Positions 43,159-51,210 of a stretch of DNA of 64,000 nucleotides are shown one piece after another. The notes below the pieces were generated by a model that had not been told where the DNA came from, did not search any database, and saw only the letters and a program-made list of their open reading frames with translations. The position numbers and the translations under genes were made by a program. Origin of the DNA: Lachnospiraceae bacterium (GTDB taxonomy: Bacteria > Bacillota > Clostridia > Lachnospirales > Lachnospiraceae); contig JAHZFJ010000007.1 in NCBI GenBank assembly GCA_019421365.1, positions 17,359 to 81,358 of the forward strand. Direction: 5' to 3'. The stretch's first letter is position 1; every line of letters begins with the position of its first letter.

Positions 43159-44760
43159 TTGCATAAAGCAAGTGTTGCAAAAGCAGTTGTTATTCTATGT
43201 CTTAGTATATGGTGTTCAGTAATTGTAGGTTTAGCTGCTGGTAATGATGAGTGGACTGAAGCTAAGAAGACCGTTTCGGCAGCTGATGGGGCTTGGGAAG
43301 AATGGTGTAAACAGTGGGAACAATGGAAGGATAGTCCGCTGCAGATGGCATTAACTCCAGGAGTAAATGAATCAGAGATTAATTTTTCTTGGTACTCGGC
43401 AGAGAATGATTTGGAATCAAAGATCCGTATAGGAGATAATGAACAATTAAAAGATGTGAATGATCTAGTAGTTACTACGAAGAAGGCAACGAAGGGGTTT
43501 TATTATAACCAAGCGGTTGCAACGAAATTAGATAGTAATAAAACGTATTATTACAGTTATACGATTGATGGAAAGTGGACAGAACCTTATAAGATTCAGA
43601 CGAAGGACCCATCAAACTTCCAATTTGTATTTGTTGGAGATCCACAGATCGGGTCTTCATTTAATAACATTGCAGAAGGTGAAAGTGAAATACTAGGGCA
43701 AGAAAGAGCCGTATGTAATGACAGTTTTAACTGGAATGCCACTTTGCAGGCAGCGTATAAACATGCAAAGGATGTAAGCTTTATCGTTACGGCGGGTGAC
43801 CAGATACAGAGTAGAAATCTTCAGGATTCCGAGGCTAATTATAAGACTTTTTGGAAGAATGAAATCGAATATGCAGGATATTTAGCCCCATCACTGTTAC
43901 GGAATATACCTGTTGCAACAACAATAGGAAACCATGATAGTTTAAGTGGTAATTATAGCTATCATTTCAATAATCCCAATAGTGAAATAGGTTATGGCGC
44001 TACGTATGCAGGTGCAGACTATTATTTTACTTATGGGGATACCATATTCCTTATGTTGAATACGAACAATACAAATGTTGATGAACATGAGAAATTCATT
44101 AGTGAAGCCTTAAGTAGCAATAAGAATGCAAGTTGGCGAATTGTTACTATGCATCAGGATATCTTTGGATCGGGTGAACATTCTAATGATGAGGACATTG
44201 TATCTCTTCGAATAGCGATATTACCCATACTTCGTAAGTATGATATTAATTTGGTTTTAACAGGGCATGATCATACCTATGCAAGAGCGTTTATTGCAGA
44301 TGATGATACGAAATACGATGCCGATGCAGTTGAGACGGGAAGTTTTACGAATTCAACTAGTGTAGTTAATCAATACCTAGAGACAAATCGAGGATTTGAA
44401 TACTCAAGTAAGATGATTGCTATAATGGTGATGAATGCTAGGAAAATTCCAATCTATATGAATCATTATGCCATAATGGACCGGGGAAGCGAGCGTATGA
44501 TACAGTTATATGCAAAGGCATGTGATGATACTGTACGATATTCAAGTAGTAAGGGTATACTATTTATAACAGCAAACTCTTCATCGGGAAGCAAATACTA
44601 TAAGCTACTAGAAAGCAAGCAGGATTTTGTAGGTGCTCGTTCTCAAGAAAACCAATCATCGTATACAATTATAGATATCTCGAAGGATCGAATTCAATTA
44701 AACACCTTCTTTACCGAAAGTGGTAAGAAAGTGGATAAAACAATAATAATTACAAAGTAA
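43159..44760 (+). CDS. Secreted metallophosphoesterase (purple-acid-phosphatase-like)
   Basis: The 533-residue protein starts at TTG, with a signal peptide (AKAVVILCLSIWCSVIVGLA). An N-terminal fibronectin-like domain (about 55-155, ending YYSYTIDGKWTEPYKIQTKD) precedes a calcineurin-like domain with all metal-site motifs: FVGDPQIGS, TAGDQIQ, TIGNHDS and TGHDHTYAR. A C-terminal domain of about 120 residues follows. It is expected to hydrolyse phosphomonoesters or diesters outside the cell. It stands at the end of the rnhB-yraN string and is closed by a terminator. Confidence 0.9.
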   Translation: MHKASVAKAVVILCLSIWCSVIVGLAAGNDEWTEAKKTVSAADGAWEEWCKQWEQWKDSPLQMALTPGVNESEINFSWYSAENDLESKIRIGDNEQLKDVNDLVVTTKKATKGFYYNQAVATKLDSNKTYYYSYTIDGKWTEPYKIQTKDPSNFQFVFVGDPQIGSSFNNIAEGESEILGQERAVCNDSFNWNATLQAAYKHAKDVSFIVTAGDQIQSRNLQDSEANYKTFWKNEIEYAGYLAPSLLRNIPVATTIGNHDSLSGNYSYHFNNPNSEIGYGATYAGADYYFTYGDTIFLMLNTNNTNVDEHEKFISEALSSNKNASWRIVTMHQDIFGSGEHSNDEDIVSLRIAILPILRKYDINLVLTGHDHTYARAFIADDDTKYDADAVETGSFTNSTSVVNQYLETNRGFEYSSKMIAIMVMNARKIPIYMNHYAIMDRGSERMIQLYAKACDDTVRYSSSKGILFITANSSSGSKYYKLLESKQDFVGARSQENQSSYTIIDISKDRIQLNTFFTESGKKVDKTIIITK

Positions 44761-44772
44761 AACTAACCTAAA

Positions 44773-44814
44773 GAAACAGTCCCTATCTAGTGACAAGCTA
44801 GTAGGGACTGTTTC
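44773..44814. terminator. Terminator after the metallophosphoesterase
   Basis: GAAACAGTCCCTA (44773-44785) pairs with TAGGGACTGTTTC (44802-44814), with an inner CTAG/CTAG stem. Confidence 0.82.
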
Positions 44815-44862
44815 GCATGTATGGAATTAAATGTTGGTGTTCGTATTGTTAAGTACTTTGGG

Positions 44863-45303
44863 TTAATCATAAGTAATAGTTTCAATCCAATTACTCAAAC
44901 CACTTATTTTATTAGTTATAATAAACTCGTCAAATGCTTCTTTGGAAGTGAAAGGAAATATAGAATCTGTTTCTGTGTCAATTATATAATAATTAATTTT
45001 GGTATAATTAAATTCAGATTTTCTCTTTGTGGGTTTTATTTGTTGAATGCCTATATATCTAGAATTATAACAATATTTGTAGACATGACCTTGTACATAC
45101 GTCCCAATTTTAGTAGAACCATCTTCTAACTCATAACCAATGCTTTTATCATAAGCACTGATACTTATTAAGCTATAACCATTTATTATTTCTTTAGAAT
45201 CTGAGCCACGTGTAGTTCTCCAAGATGTATCCGTAAATATTAGAAAAAATATTAAGAGTGTACCAATTAAGAATAATATAATAAGAATCTTTTTCTTCTT
45301 CAA
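44863..45303 (-). CDS. DUF3997-like membrane-anchored protein
   Basis: The likely start is TTG 45303, six bases after GGGGGG; the frame is open further upstream without a better ribosome binding site. The product of 146 residues begins LKKKKILIILFLIGTLLIFF, a signal anchor, then ENGYSLISIS-like and YKYCYNSRYIGIQQIKP and YYIIDTETDSIFPFTSKEAF. These phrases resemble DUF3997 (NGYTLVRTS, YIIDTKKKKVYGP). The function is unknown. It lies between the phosphoesterase and the second fold-back element, on the opposite strand to all neighbours. Confidence 0.6.
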   Translation of the reverse strand: MKKKKILIILFLIGTLLIFFLIFTDTSWRTTRGSDSKEIINGYSLISISAYDKSIGYELEDGSTKIGTYVQGHVYKYCYNSRYIGIQQIKPTKRKSEFNYTKINYYIIDTETDSIFPFTSKEAFDEFIITNKISGLSNWIETITYD

Positions 45304-45485
45304 ATAACAACCCCCCATTACTGTACCAATTTTAAAAGCAGTATTTACTAATAAACTTATGTTAGATGTCTGCACGATATTACGCCATTGTGCCTCCTGT
45401 ATTTTATTGTTAATGTACATTTTAATGGACTTATTAATCTACATAATTTCTACAAATCTATTTGATAAGATTAAGCTATGATTTA

Positions 45486-45721
45486 GGTGTCAAAAGCCCT
45501 CTAAAAAACTTGCCTTCGTCAATTTGCACATTCACAGACCTAACGAATGTGATGTGGAACATAGTTTGGTGAGCAACTGTATGAAATCGTTGGTACTAGT
45601 ACCATTACGTACTTCATTCAAGCGAGAGCGGGTTGCAAATTAAACTATGGTTTGCATCACATATTGATATGAAAATTGTGCAAACTGACGAATCAAAATA
45701 TAAAAGAGGCTTTTGACACTC
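45486..45721 (+). repeat. Fold-back structured repeat element, copy 2
   Basis: This is the better preserved copy. Terminal inverted repeats TGTCAAAAGCC and GGCTTTTGACA lie at the two ends, flanked by TA on each side (45484-45485 and 45722-45723). Nested stems: CGTCAATTTGCACA (45517-45530) with 45677-45690 (one A/C mismatch); ATGTGATG (45547-45554) with CATCACAT (45655-45662); CATAGTTT with AAACTATG (45642-45649); GCAAC with GTTGC; ATGAA with TTCAT. Relative to copy 1 the second pair of the long stem changes from A-T to G-C on both arms. No ORF. It ends 18 bases before the AAGGAGG of the next gene. Confidence 0.85.
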
Positions 45722-45754
45722 TAACTAGCTATAAAATGAAGGAGGTTACCCTAT

Positions 45755-47098
45755 GTGGATGCAAATGTAAAAACGAAAAAGCTACGTATTGGTGGTATGA
45801 CATGCGTAAACTGTCAAAATGCGATTCAGAAAAAACTACGTAATACTGCCGGTATAAAAAAAGCGGATGTAAGCTATAATAACGGGACAGCAGTAATTAC
45901 ATATGATACGGATATTATATCCCTAGGGGACATTACTGCGGTAATCAAAAGACTAGGCTATGAGGTACTAGAACGGACACAGCCTAGTACAAACTCAAGA
46001 CGAACCATTGGCTTACTTATTATAATTCTTTCGATTTATATCTTGATGCAGCAATTTGGAATTCTAAATCTGCTCGTACCGAGTCAATTGGCTGAAACCA
46101 ATATGGGGTATGGGATGATGTTTGTAATCGGACTAGTCACATCAGTTCATTGCGTTGCTATGTGCGGCGGCATTAATCTGTCGCAATGTATTCCTCAAAG
46201 TGAGAACAAGAACGAGAGCGGCCGCTTTTCAGCATTACGCCCGGCGTTCATGTATAACTTTGGTCGAGTTATCTCCTATACGATCGTAGGTTTTATTGTA
46301 GGAGCACTTGGTTCTGTTATTACTTTTTCCAATGCTGCACAGGGGGGATTAAAGTTAATAGCAGGTGTGTTTATGGTGATTATGGGAATCAATATGCTTG
46401 GTATATTCCCATGGTTACGTAGACTTAATCCAAGAATGCCAAAGATATTCGCAAGTAAAATCAATGCTGAAAAGGTAAAAAGTAGAAGTTCATTCATCGT
46501 TGGTTTACTCAATGGTTTAATGCCATGTGGTCCGCTGCAGGCTATGCAAATATATGCATTGTCAACGGGGAACGCTTTTGCAGGTGCCCTCTCTATGTTT
46601 CTGTTCAGTCTTGGAACCGTGCCCTTAATGTTTGGACTTGGTGCACTCAGTTCAGTACTAAGTAACAAGTTCACGAAGAAGGTTATGACGGTAGGTGCTG
46701 TATTGGTTGTAGTTCTTGGATTATCCATGTTTTCACAGGGCTGGAGTTTAGCTGGTTTTATTGATCTACCATTTATATCAACAACTTCTAACAATGGAAC
46801 GTCTGATTCAACTGTCATTATAGAAGATGGTGTTCAAGTAATTAGCAGCACACTTTCGCCAGGAAGCTATCCGTCGATTACTGTACAGGCAGGAATGCCC
46901 GTTAAGTGGATTATAGACGCGCCTAAAGGAAGCATTAACGGCTGCAATTATAAGATATACATTAATGAGTATGGTATTGAATATCAATTCAAGAGCGGTG
47001 AAAATATCATCGAGTTTACACCAACCAATGCAGGAACTTTTCGCTATAGCTGTTGGATGGGGATGATTCGTGGAACGATCACGGTGATTGAAGATTAA
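45755..47098 (+). CDS. HMA - SafE/TauE-type transporter - cupredoxin-like fusion
   Basis: The 447-residue protein starts at GTG with AAGGAGG. Domain 1 (about 5-70) is a heavy-metal-associated domain with GMTCVNC. Domain 2 (about 85-335) has six or more membrane segments in the SafE/DsbD-like family (GLVTSVHCVAMCGGINLSQC, NFGRVISYTIVGFIVGALG, GLLNGLMPCGPLQAMQIYA, with paired cysteines). Domain 3 (about 355-447) resembles a cupredoxin (PSITVQAGMPVKWIIDAPKG, NAGTFRYSCWMGMIRGTITV), with Cys and Met as possible copper ligands. A role in copper or thiol-redox traffic across the membrane is inferred from the three domains together. Confidence 0.85.
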   Translation: MDANVKTKKLRIGGMTCVNCQNAIQKKLRNTAGIKKADVSYNNGTAVITYDTDIISLGDITAVIKRLGYEVLERTQPSTNSRRTIGLLIIILSIYILMQQFGILNLLVPSQLAETNMGYGMMFVIGLVTSVHCVAMCGGINLSQCIPQSENKNESGRFSALRPAFMYNFGRVISYTIVGFIVGALGSVITFSNAAQGGLKLIAGVFMVIMGINMLGIFPWLRRLNPRMPKIFASKINAEKVKSRSSFIVGLLNGLMPCGPLQAMQIYALSTGNAFAGALSMFLFSLGTVPLMFGLGALSSVLSNKFTKKVMTVGAVLVVVLGLSMFSQGWSLAGFIDLPFISTTSNNGTSDSTVIIEDGVQVISSTLSPGSYPSITVQAGMPVKWIIDAPKGSINGCNYKIYINEYGIEYQFKSGENIIEFTPTNAGTFRYSCWMGMIRGTITVIED

Positions 47099-47112
47099 AA
47101 GGAGAAGCGGTT

Positions 47113-47241
47113 ATGGGTTTTTTATTAAGTCATTGGCACTGTATATTACCAGTTTTGGGTATTATCATTGCGGCATTCCTTCTGCGGGACAAAACTAATA
47201 ATAATGAAGAAAACGATAGCAATAAGCTGAATAACCATTAA
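47113..47241 (+). CDS. Tiny membrane protein of 42 residues in the metal/redox operon
   Basis: The ORF lies 14 bases after the fusion gene with AAAAGGAGAAGC in front. The product begins MGFLLSHWHCILPVLGIIIA, one membrane helix with His-x-His-Cys at its start, and ends in a polar tail (NNNEENDSNKLNNH). The HWHC could bind a metal. No family is recognised. The spacing and ribosome binding site argue that it is translated. Confidence 0.6.
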   Translation: MGFLLSHWHCILPVLGIIIAAFLLRDKTNNNEENDSNKLNNH

Positions 47242-47263
47242 ATTCATATAAGGAGAAAGAATA

Positions 47264-47776
47264 ATGAAAACAAAAAACAAAAAAATTCGTTTACTAATGG
47301 GAGCAGTACTAATGACTGTAGGCATTGTGTCCCTTACAGGTTGTGGCAAAAAAGCAGATCAATCAGGCGGTGCATCTACTAAAGATGCAGAAGTAATAGC
47401 TTCAGGTGATAACCTTGTAATTCCTATTGACGATATTACAGAGACGGCATCATTTTATCCAGTTGACGTAGATGGTGTCAGCCTTGAAGTTGTAGCAGTA
47501 AAAGCATCTGATGGAACACTCCGTACGGCTTTCAATACCTGTCAAATCTGTTATGGTTCAGGACGTGGATATTATAAGCAGAGTGGCGATGTATTGATCT
47601 GCCAAAACTGTGGTAATCAGTTTGCGATGGATCATGTAGAAGTTGAATCTGGTGGATGTAATCCATGGCCTATTTTTGACCAAGATAAAACAGTAGACGA
47701 TGAAAATATATCAATTTCTTATGATTTCTTAAAAGAGTCAACAGGAATTTTTGCGAATTGGAAAGTCGAATATTAA
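47264..47776 (+). CDS. DUF2318 lipoprotein with paired CxxC motifs
   Basis: The 170-residue protein has a lipoprotein signal ending SLTGCGKK. The mature part has the DUF2318 pattern: FNTCQICYGSGRGYYKQSGD, VLICQNCGNQFAMDH and ESGGCNPWPI. DUF2318 proteins occur with iron or metal uptake and membrane redox systems. It is third in the operon after the fusion protein and the tiny membrane protein. The Cys pairs suggest metal or Fe-S binding outside the membrane; the role is inferred. Confidence 0.85.
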   Translation: MKTKNKKIRLLMGAVLMTVGIVSLTGCGKKADQSGGASTKDAEVIASGDNLVIPIDDITETASFYPVDVDGVSLEVVAVKASDGTLRTAFNTCQICYGSGRGYYKQSGDVLICQNCGNQFAMDHVEVESGGCNPWPIFDQDKTVDDENISISYDFLKESTGIFANWKVEY

Positions 47777-47831
47777 ACGGTACTTATATTGGATTAATGC
47801 AAAGTTATTAGTTTGATATGACTTCTTGTCA

Positions 47832-47860
47832 TTGAACTTAGAAAGAAAACAAACTATAAT
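47832..47860 (+). promoter_or_regulatory. sigma-A promoter of the two-component genes
   Basis: TTGAAC (47832-47837), 17 nt, TATAAT (47855-47860). The start point would fall near 47867, just ahead of the hairpin at 47882. Confidence 0.65.
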
Positions 47861-47881
47861 AGTAATAGAATTAAATAAGAA

Positions 47882-47915
47882 GGGAAACTGCGAACGTTTG
47901 CAGTTTCCCCTTTCT
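47882..47915 (+). terminator. Hairpin between promoter and response regulator (attenuator-like)
   Basis: GGGAAACTGC (47882-47891) pairs with GCAGTTTCCC (47900-47909), followed by CTTTCT. It lies downstream of the predicted promoter, so it may attenuate the two-component operon or terminate read-through from the DUF2318 gene. Confidence 0.6.
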
Positions 47916-47948
47916 GGCATTTACTATAAGTAAAGAAGGGAACTAAAA

Positions 47949-48650
47949 TTGAAAAAAGAAAATAAAAACATTTTGATAGTAGATGATGAACCTAAAATCC
48001 TGGAGGTTGTTTCTTCATTCCTTGAAAATCGGGGGTATTGCACCTTTACTGCAGAAAACGGCTGCCAGGCTTTAGAGGTTTTTGGTAAAGAGAATATAGC
48101 ACTAGTTGTTTTGGACCTTATGATGCCGGGCATGTCAGGTGAGGATGTCTGCATCTCCATACGTAAACAATCAAGAGTACCTATCATTATGCTAACGGCA
48201 AAAGCAGATGAAAACAATTTGTTGCAAGGACTTAAACTTGGAGCAGATGACTATATAACCAAACCATTTAGCCTTAAGGAATTACATGCTAGGATAGAAA
48301 CGGTATTGCGTAGATCAAGTGATGATCTAATTCCTCTGACGGTAAAAAATTCATGGAATAACGGTAATTTATGTGTTGATTTTGAGAAAAATCTAATAAA
48401 GAAAAACCAAAAGATTCTCAGCTTGACTCCGAATGAGTTTAAAATATTATCCGCACTTATTACGTATCCAGGGAAAGTATTCACACGCGCTGAATTGATA
48501 GAAGTCGCCTTAGGAAATGATTTTGATGGTTATGACCGAGCGATTGACAGCCATATTAAAAACCTCCGACAGAAACTAGAGGACGATCCTAAGTCACCTG
48601 TTTACATTCTTACAATCCATGGACTTGGTTATAAGTTTGGGGGTGAATAG
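47949..48650 (+). CDS. OmpR/PhoB-type response regulator
   Basis: The 233-residue protein starts at TTG with AAGGGAAC upstream. The receiver domain (about 1-120) has VDDEP, the phosphoacceptor Asp56 in VVLDLMMPG, and the switch Lys in TKPFSLKEL. The winged-helix domain follows (about 130-230, SLTPNEFKILSALITYPGKV, DSHIKNLRQKLEDDP, VYILTIHGLGYKF). Its kinase gene follows 68 bases later. The upstream metal/redox operon is a plausible target by position. Confidence 0.95.
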   Translation: MKKENKNILIVDDEPKILEVVSSFLENRGYCTFTAENGCQALEVFGKENIALVVLDLMMPGMSGEDVCISIRKQSRVPIIMLTAKADENNLLQGLKLGADDYITKPFSLKELHARIETVLRRSSDDLIPLTVKNSWNNGNLCVDFEKNLIKKNQKILSLTPNEFKILSALITYPGKVFTRAELIEVALGNDFDGYDRAIDSHIKNLRQKLEDDPKSPVYILTIHGLGYKFGGE

Positions 48651-48718
48651 TGTGAAAGATGAATCTTCCACACGCAAAATTATGCCTGCGGCCCAATGTT
48701 TGCAGGCAATGAAAGGAT

Positions 48719-50116
48719 ATGGTTATTAATATGCGAAGACTTCGGTCACAATTATCACTGACAATTATGATGACAGTACTGTTTACCATAGCAGTAATTA
48801 GTCTCTTATCAAACGTAGTTATTAATCATGAATTCGAAATATATAAAGCAGAGCAGCAGAAAAAGAAGGCAGATAATATCGTTGCCAACTTCACTAACCA
48901 GTACAATAGCGAGACACAGGAATGGAATATGGAATTTATTCACGGTATGGGCATGTATGCATTATATGACGGTTATATTATTAAGGTATATGATCGAAGC
49001 GGTGAAGTAGTGTGGGATGCACAAAATCATGACATGGCTATGTGTACACAGATTATGCATGAGATAACGGAAAGAATGGAAGAAAGAAGACCTAATATTA
49101 GTGGAGAATTCATCACCCATGATTACGATCTTACTATGAGTGGTCAGGAAATAGGTTCTATGGAGATCAGCTATTACGGACCGTTTTTCTTTAGTGAAAG
49201 TGATTTTCATTTCTTAGATACTCTAAATGTCGTACTTGTGATTATTGGAGTTATATCATTATTCTTATCCTTGATAATCGGCAGCCTATTGGCAGCCCGT
49301 ATTGCACGTCCTATAAGAAAGACGGTATATATCGCTAAACGGATATCGGAAGGCAATTACTCCATACGCTTTGAAGGTAAAACAAAATTAAAAGAACTAG
49401 ACGAGCTTGCGGGTGCAATCAACTGTCTTACAGAGGGGCTTGCCGAGCAGGAAAACCTGAGAAAACGCCTTACTGTTGATGTTGCACACGAATTGCGTAC
49501 CCCACTCACAACACTTGCCTCGCATCTAGAAGCTATGATAGAAGGTGTGTGGGAACCAAGTGTAGAAAGACTACAAAGCTGCTACGAAGAAATCAGCAGA
49601 CTTACAGGATTAGTGTCAGATTTGGAACGCCTGGCCAAAACAGAAAGTGATAATCTGGTATTGAATAAATCACATGTTGATTTAATGGCCATTGCACATT
49701 CTTGTTATGACAGATATGAAATAGAAGCAAGAAAGAAAAATATCGCATTCGTGATAGAAGGTCATTCATCAATTGTACATGGCGATAAGGATCGATTGAG
49801 CCAGGTGATGGAAAACCTGATTTCTAATGCAATTAAATATACACAGGAAAACGGGAATATCCGTATCGAAGTAAAAGATACAGGTGAAAATAGTGTATTT
49901 ATAATTGAGGATGACGGAATTGGTATTCCTGAACACGAGCTTCCTCTTGTTTTTGAACGTTTTTACCGTACTGATAAGTCCCGTAATCGAAAAACTGGAG
50001 GAGCTGGAATAGGTCTTACCATTGTAAAATCTATAGTAACGGCACATGGTGGAACAGTTCAGGCGGAAAGTAATGCAGAACAAGGTAGCCGCTTTACGGT
50101 GACATTACCGAGATAA
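48719..50116 (+). CDS. Sensor histidine kinase
   Basis: The 465-residue protein has a membrane helix at about 14-36, an extracellular sensor region (about 37-165), a second helix (about 170-195), a HAMP domain, the H-box with His257 (DVAHELRTPLTTLASHL), and the ATPase core with N (NLISNAIKYTQENG), G1 (IEDDGIGIPEHEL), F and G2 (TGGAGIGLTIVKSIV) boxes. The sensor loop is rich in Met and His (MEFIHGMGMYALYDG, NHDMAMCTQIMHEI), which would suit a copper sensor. The start may be ATG 48719 or 48731. A GCCTGC/GCAGGC hairpin (48684-48707) precedes it. Confidence 0.95.
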   Translation: MVINMRRLRSQLSLTIMMTVLFTIAVISLLSNVVINHEFEIYKAEQQKKKADNIVANFTNQYNSETQEWNMEFIHGMGMYALYDGYIIKVYDRSGEVVWDAQNHDMAMCTQIMHEITERMEERRPNISGEFITHDYDLTMSGQEIGSMEISYYGPFFFSESDFHFLDTLNVVLVIIGVISLFLSLIIGSLLAARIARPIRKTVYIAKRISEGNYSIRFEGKTKLKELDELAGAINCLTEGLAEQENLRKRLTVDVAHELRTPLTTLASHLEAMIEGVWEPSVERLQSCYEEISRLTGLVSDLERLAKTESDNLVLNKSHVDLMAIAHSCYDRYEIEARKKNIAFVIEGHSSIVHGDKDRLSQVMENLISNAIKYTQENGNIRIEVKDTGENSVFIIEDDGIGIPEHELPLVFERFYRTDKSRNRKTGGAGIGLTIVKSIVTAHGGTVQAESNAEQGSRFTVTLPR

Positions 50117-50240
50117 TGTCGAATCTTGCATTAGGATATCATTTGGTAGGTGGAGGGTTTTACAATTGTCTAAAGAATGATATAATCATAAGATGTGATC
50201 GTAAAAACAGTTTATAGATTGGAGTAAGGTTGAAGAAATT

Positions 50241-51131
50241 ATGAAAAACATACAATTAAAATATAAAGACAGAAATCAAGTAAGTGATATAACCTATAAT
50301 GCAGAAGGTCAAAAAGCTGGAGAATTACTTTTTGATGGGGAGGTTGGATATATTACTTATCCTGTGTTAGAGGAACTTCCTTATATAAAGCATTGTTTCT
50401 CAACTCGTTTAGGTGGAGTGAGCAAAGAACATCTATCGTCGATGAATCTTAGCTTTTCTAGAGGAGATGAGGAAGAGAATGTTAGGGAGAATTACCGCAG
50501 AATATGTAGAGCTATTCAGATTGATCCTAATGATTTGGTATTCTCAGACCAGGTGCACGATACGAAGATTCATGTTGTAACAGAGGAAGACAGAGGAAAA
50601 GGATATCGTTTCAAAAGAGAGCTAGAAGGGCTAGATGGCTTGATTACGGATTGCTCTAATATTCCCCTTGTTACTTACTATGCAGACTGTGTACCGTTGT
50701 ATTTCGTAGATATTAAGAATAAAACAATAGGACTATCTCATTCTGGTTGGAAGGGTACGGTTAATAAGATGGCTGTGCATACAATCAAGGCTATGCAAAA
50801 AGAGTTTGGTACTAACCCAGAAGATGTGATTGCGGTAATTGGACCATCAATTTGTAGAGACTGCTATGAGATTAGTGAAGATGTAGCTACCGAATTCATG
50901 AAAGCATATCCTAAGGAAATAGCAGATACCTTGTTAGAAAAGAAGACAGGTGGAAAGTATCAATTAGACTTATGGTTAGCTAATATAGCAAATTGTGTGG
51001 AAGCAGGAATACCACGTAAAAACATTACGAATTCTAATATATGTACTTGTTGTAATCATGACGTGTTCTATTCTCATCGCGCGTCAAATGGAATGCGCGG
51101 TAATCTAGCCGCATTCCTTTCAAAAGGATAA
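50241..51131 (+). CDS. pgeF: Peptidoglycan editing factor PgeF (multicopper-oxidase-like YfiH family)
   Basis: The 296-residue protein has the family residues in CFSTRLGGVSKEHLSSMNLS, DQVHDTKIHVV, YYADCVPLYFVD and LSHSGWKGTVNKM, plus the late ICTCCNHDVFYSHRAS. PgeF removes misincorporated Ser from peptidoglycan precursors in E. coli; others call it polyphenol oxidase or laccase-like. The His/Cys metal or catalytic set looks complete. GGAGTAAGG stands somewhat upstream of the ATG. Confidence 0.9.
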   Translation: MKNIQLKYKDRNQVSDITYNAEGQKAGELLFDGEVGYITYPVLEELPYIKHCFSTRLGGVSKEHLSSMNLSFSRGDEEENVRENYRRICRAIQIDPNDLVFSDQVHDTKIHVVTEEDRGKGYRFKRELEGLDGLITDCSNIPLVTYYADCVPLYFVDIKNKTIGLSHSGWKGTVNKMAVHTIKAMQKEFGTNPEDVIAVIGPSICRDCYEISEDVATEFMKAYPKEIADTLLEKKTGGKYQLDLWLANIANCVEAGIPRKNITNSNICTCCNHDVFYSHRASNGMRGNLAAFLSKG

Positions 51132-51157
51132 ATATAGCAGAAGCAAAAAACTAAAGA

Positions 51158-51206
51158 AAGGACTGTGTACAGCTAGTAAGATAGCTTGTACAACAGTCCT
51201 TTTTGA
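51158..51206. terminator. Bidirectional terminator between pgeF and prs
   Basis: AAAGGACTGT (51158-51167) pairs with ACAGTCCTTT (51194-51203), with inner GTACA and GCTA/TAGC stems; T-run on the plus strand. Confidence 0.8.
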
Positions 51207-51210
51207 TTTA

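Noticed and set aside
44821..45129. 102-codon plus-strand frame
   Set aside because: Opposite the DUF3997-like gene, starts inside a terminator context, and has no ribosome binding site.
46276..46818. 180-codon minus-strand frame
   Set aside because: Antisense to the membrane part of the HMA-SafE fusion; hydrophobic codons often leave such open shadows.
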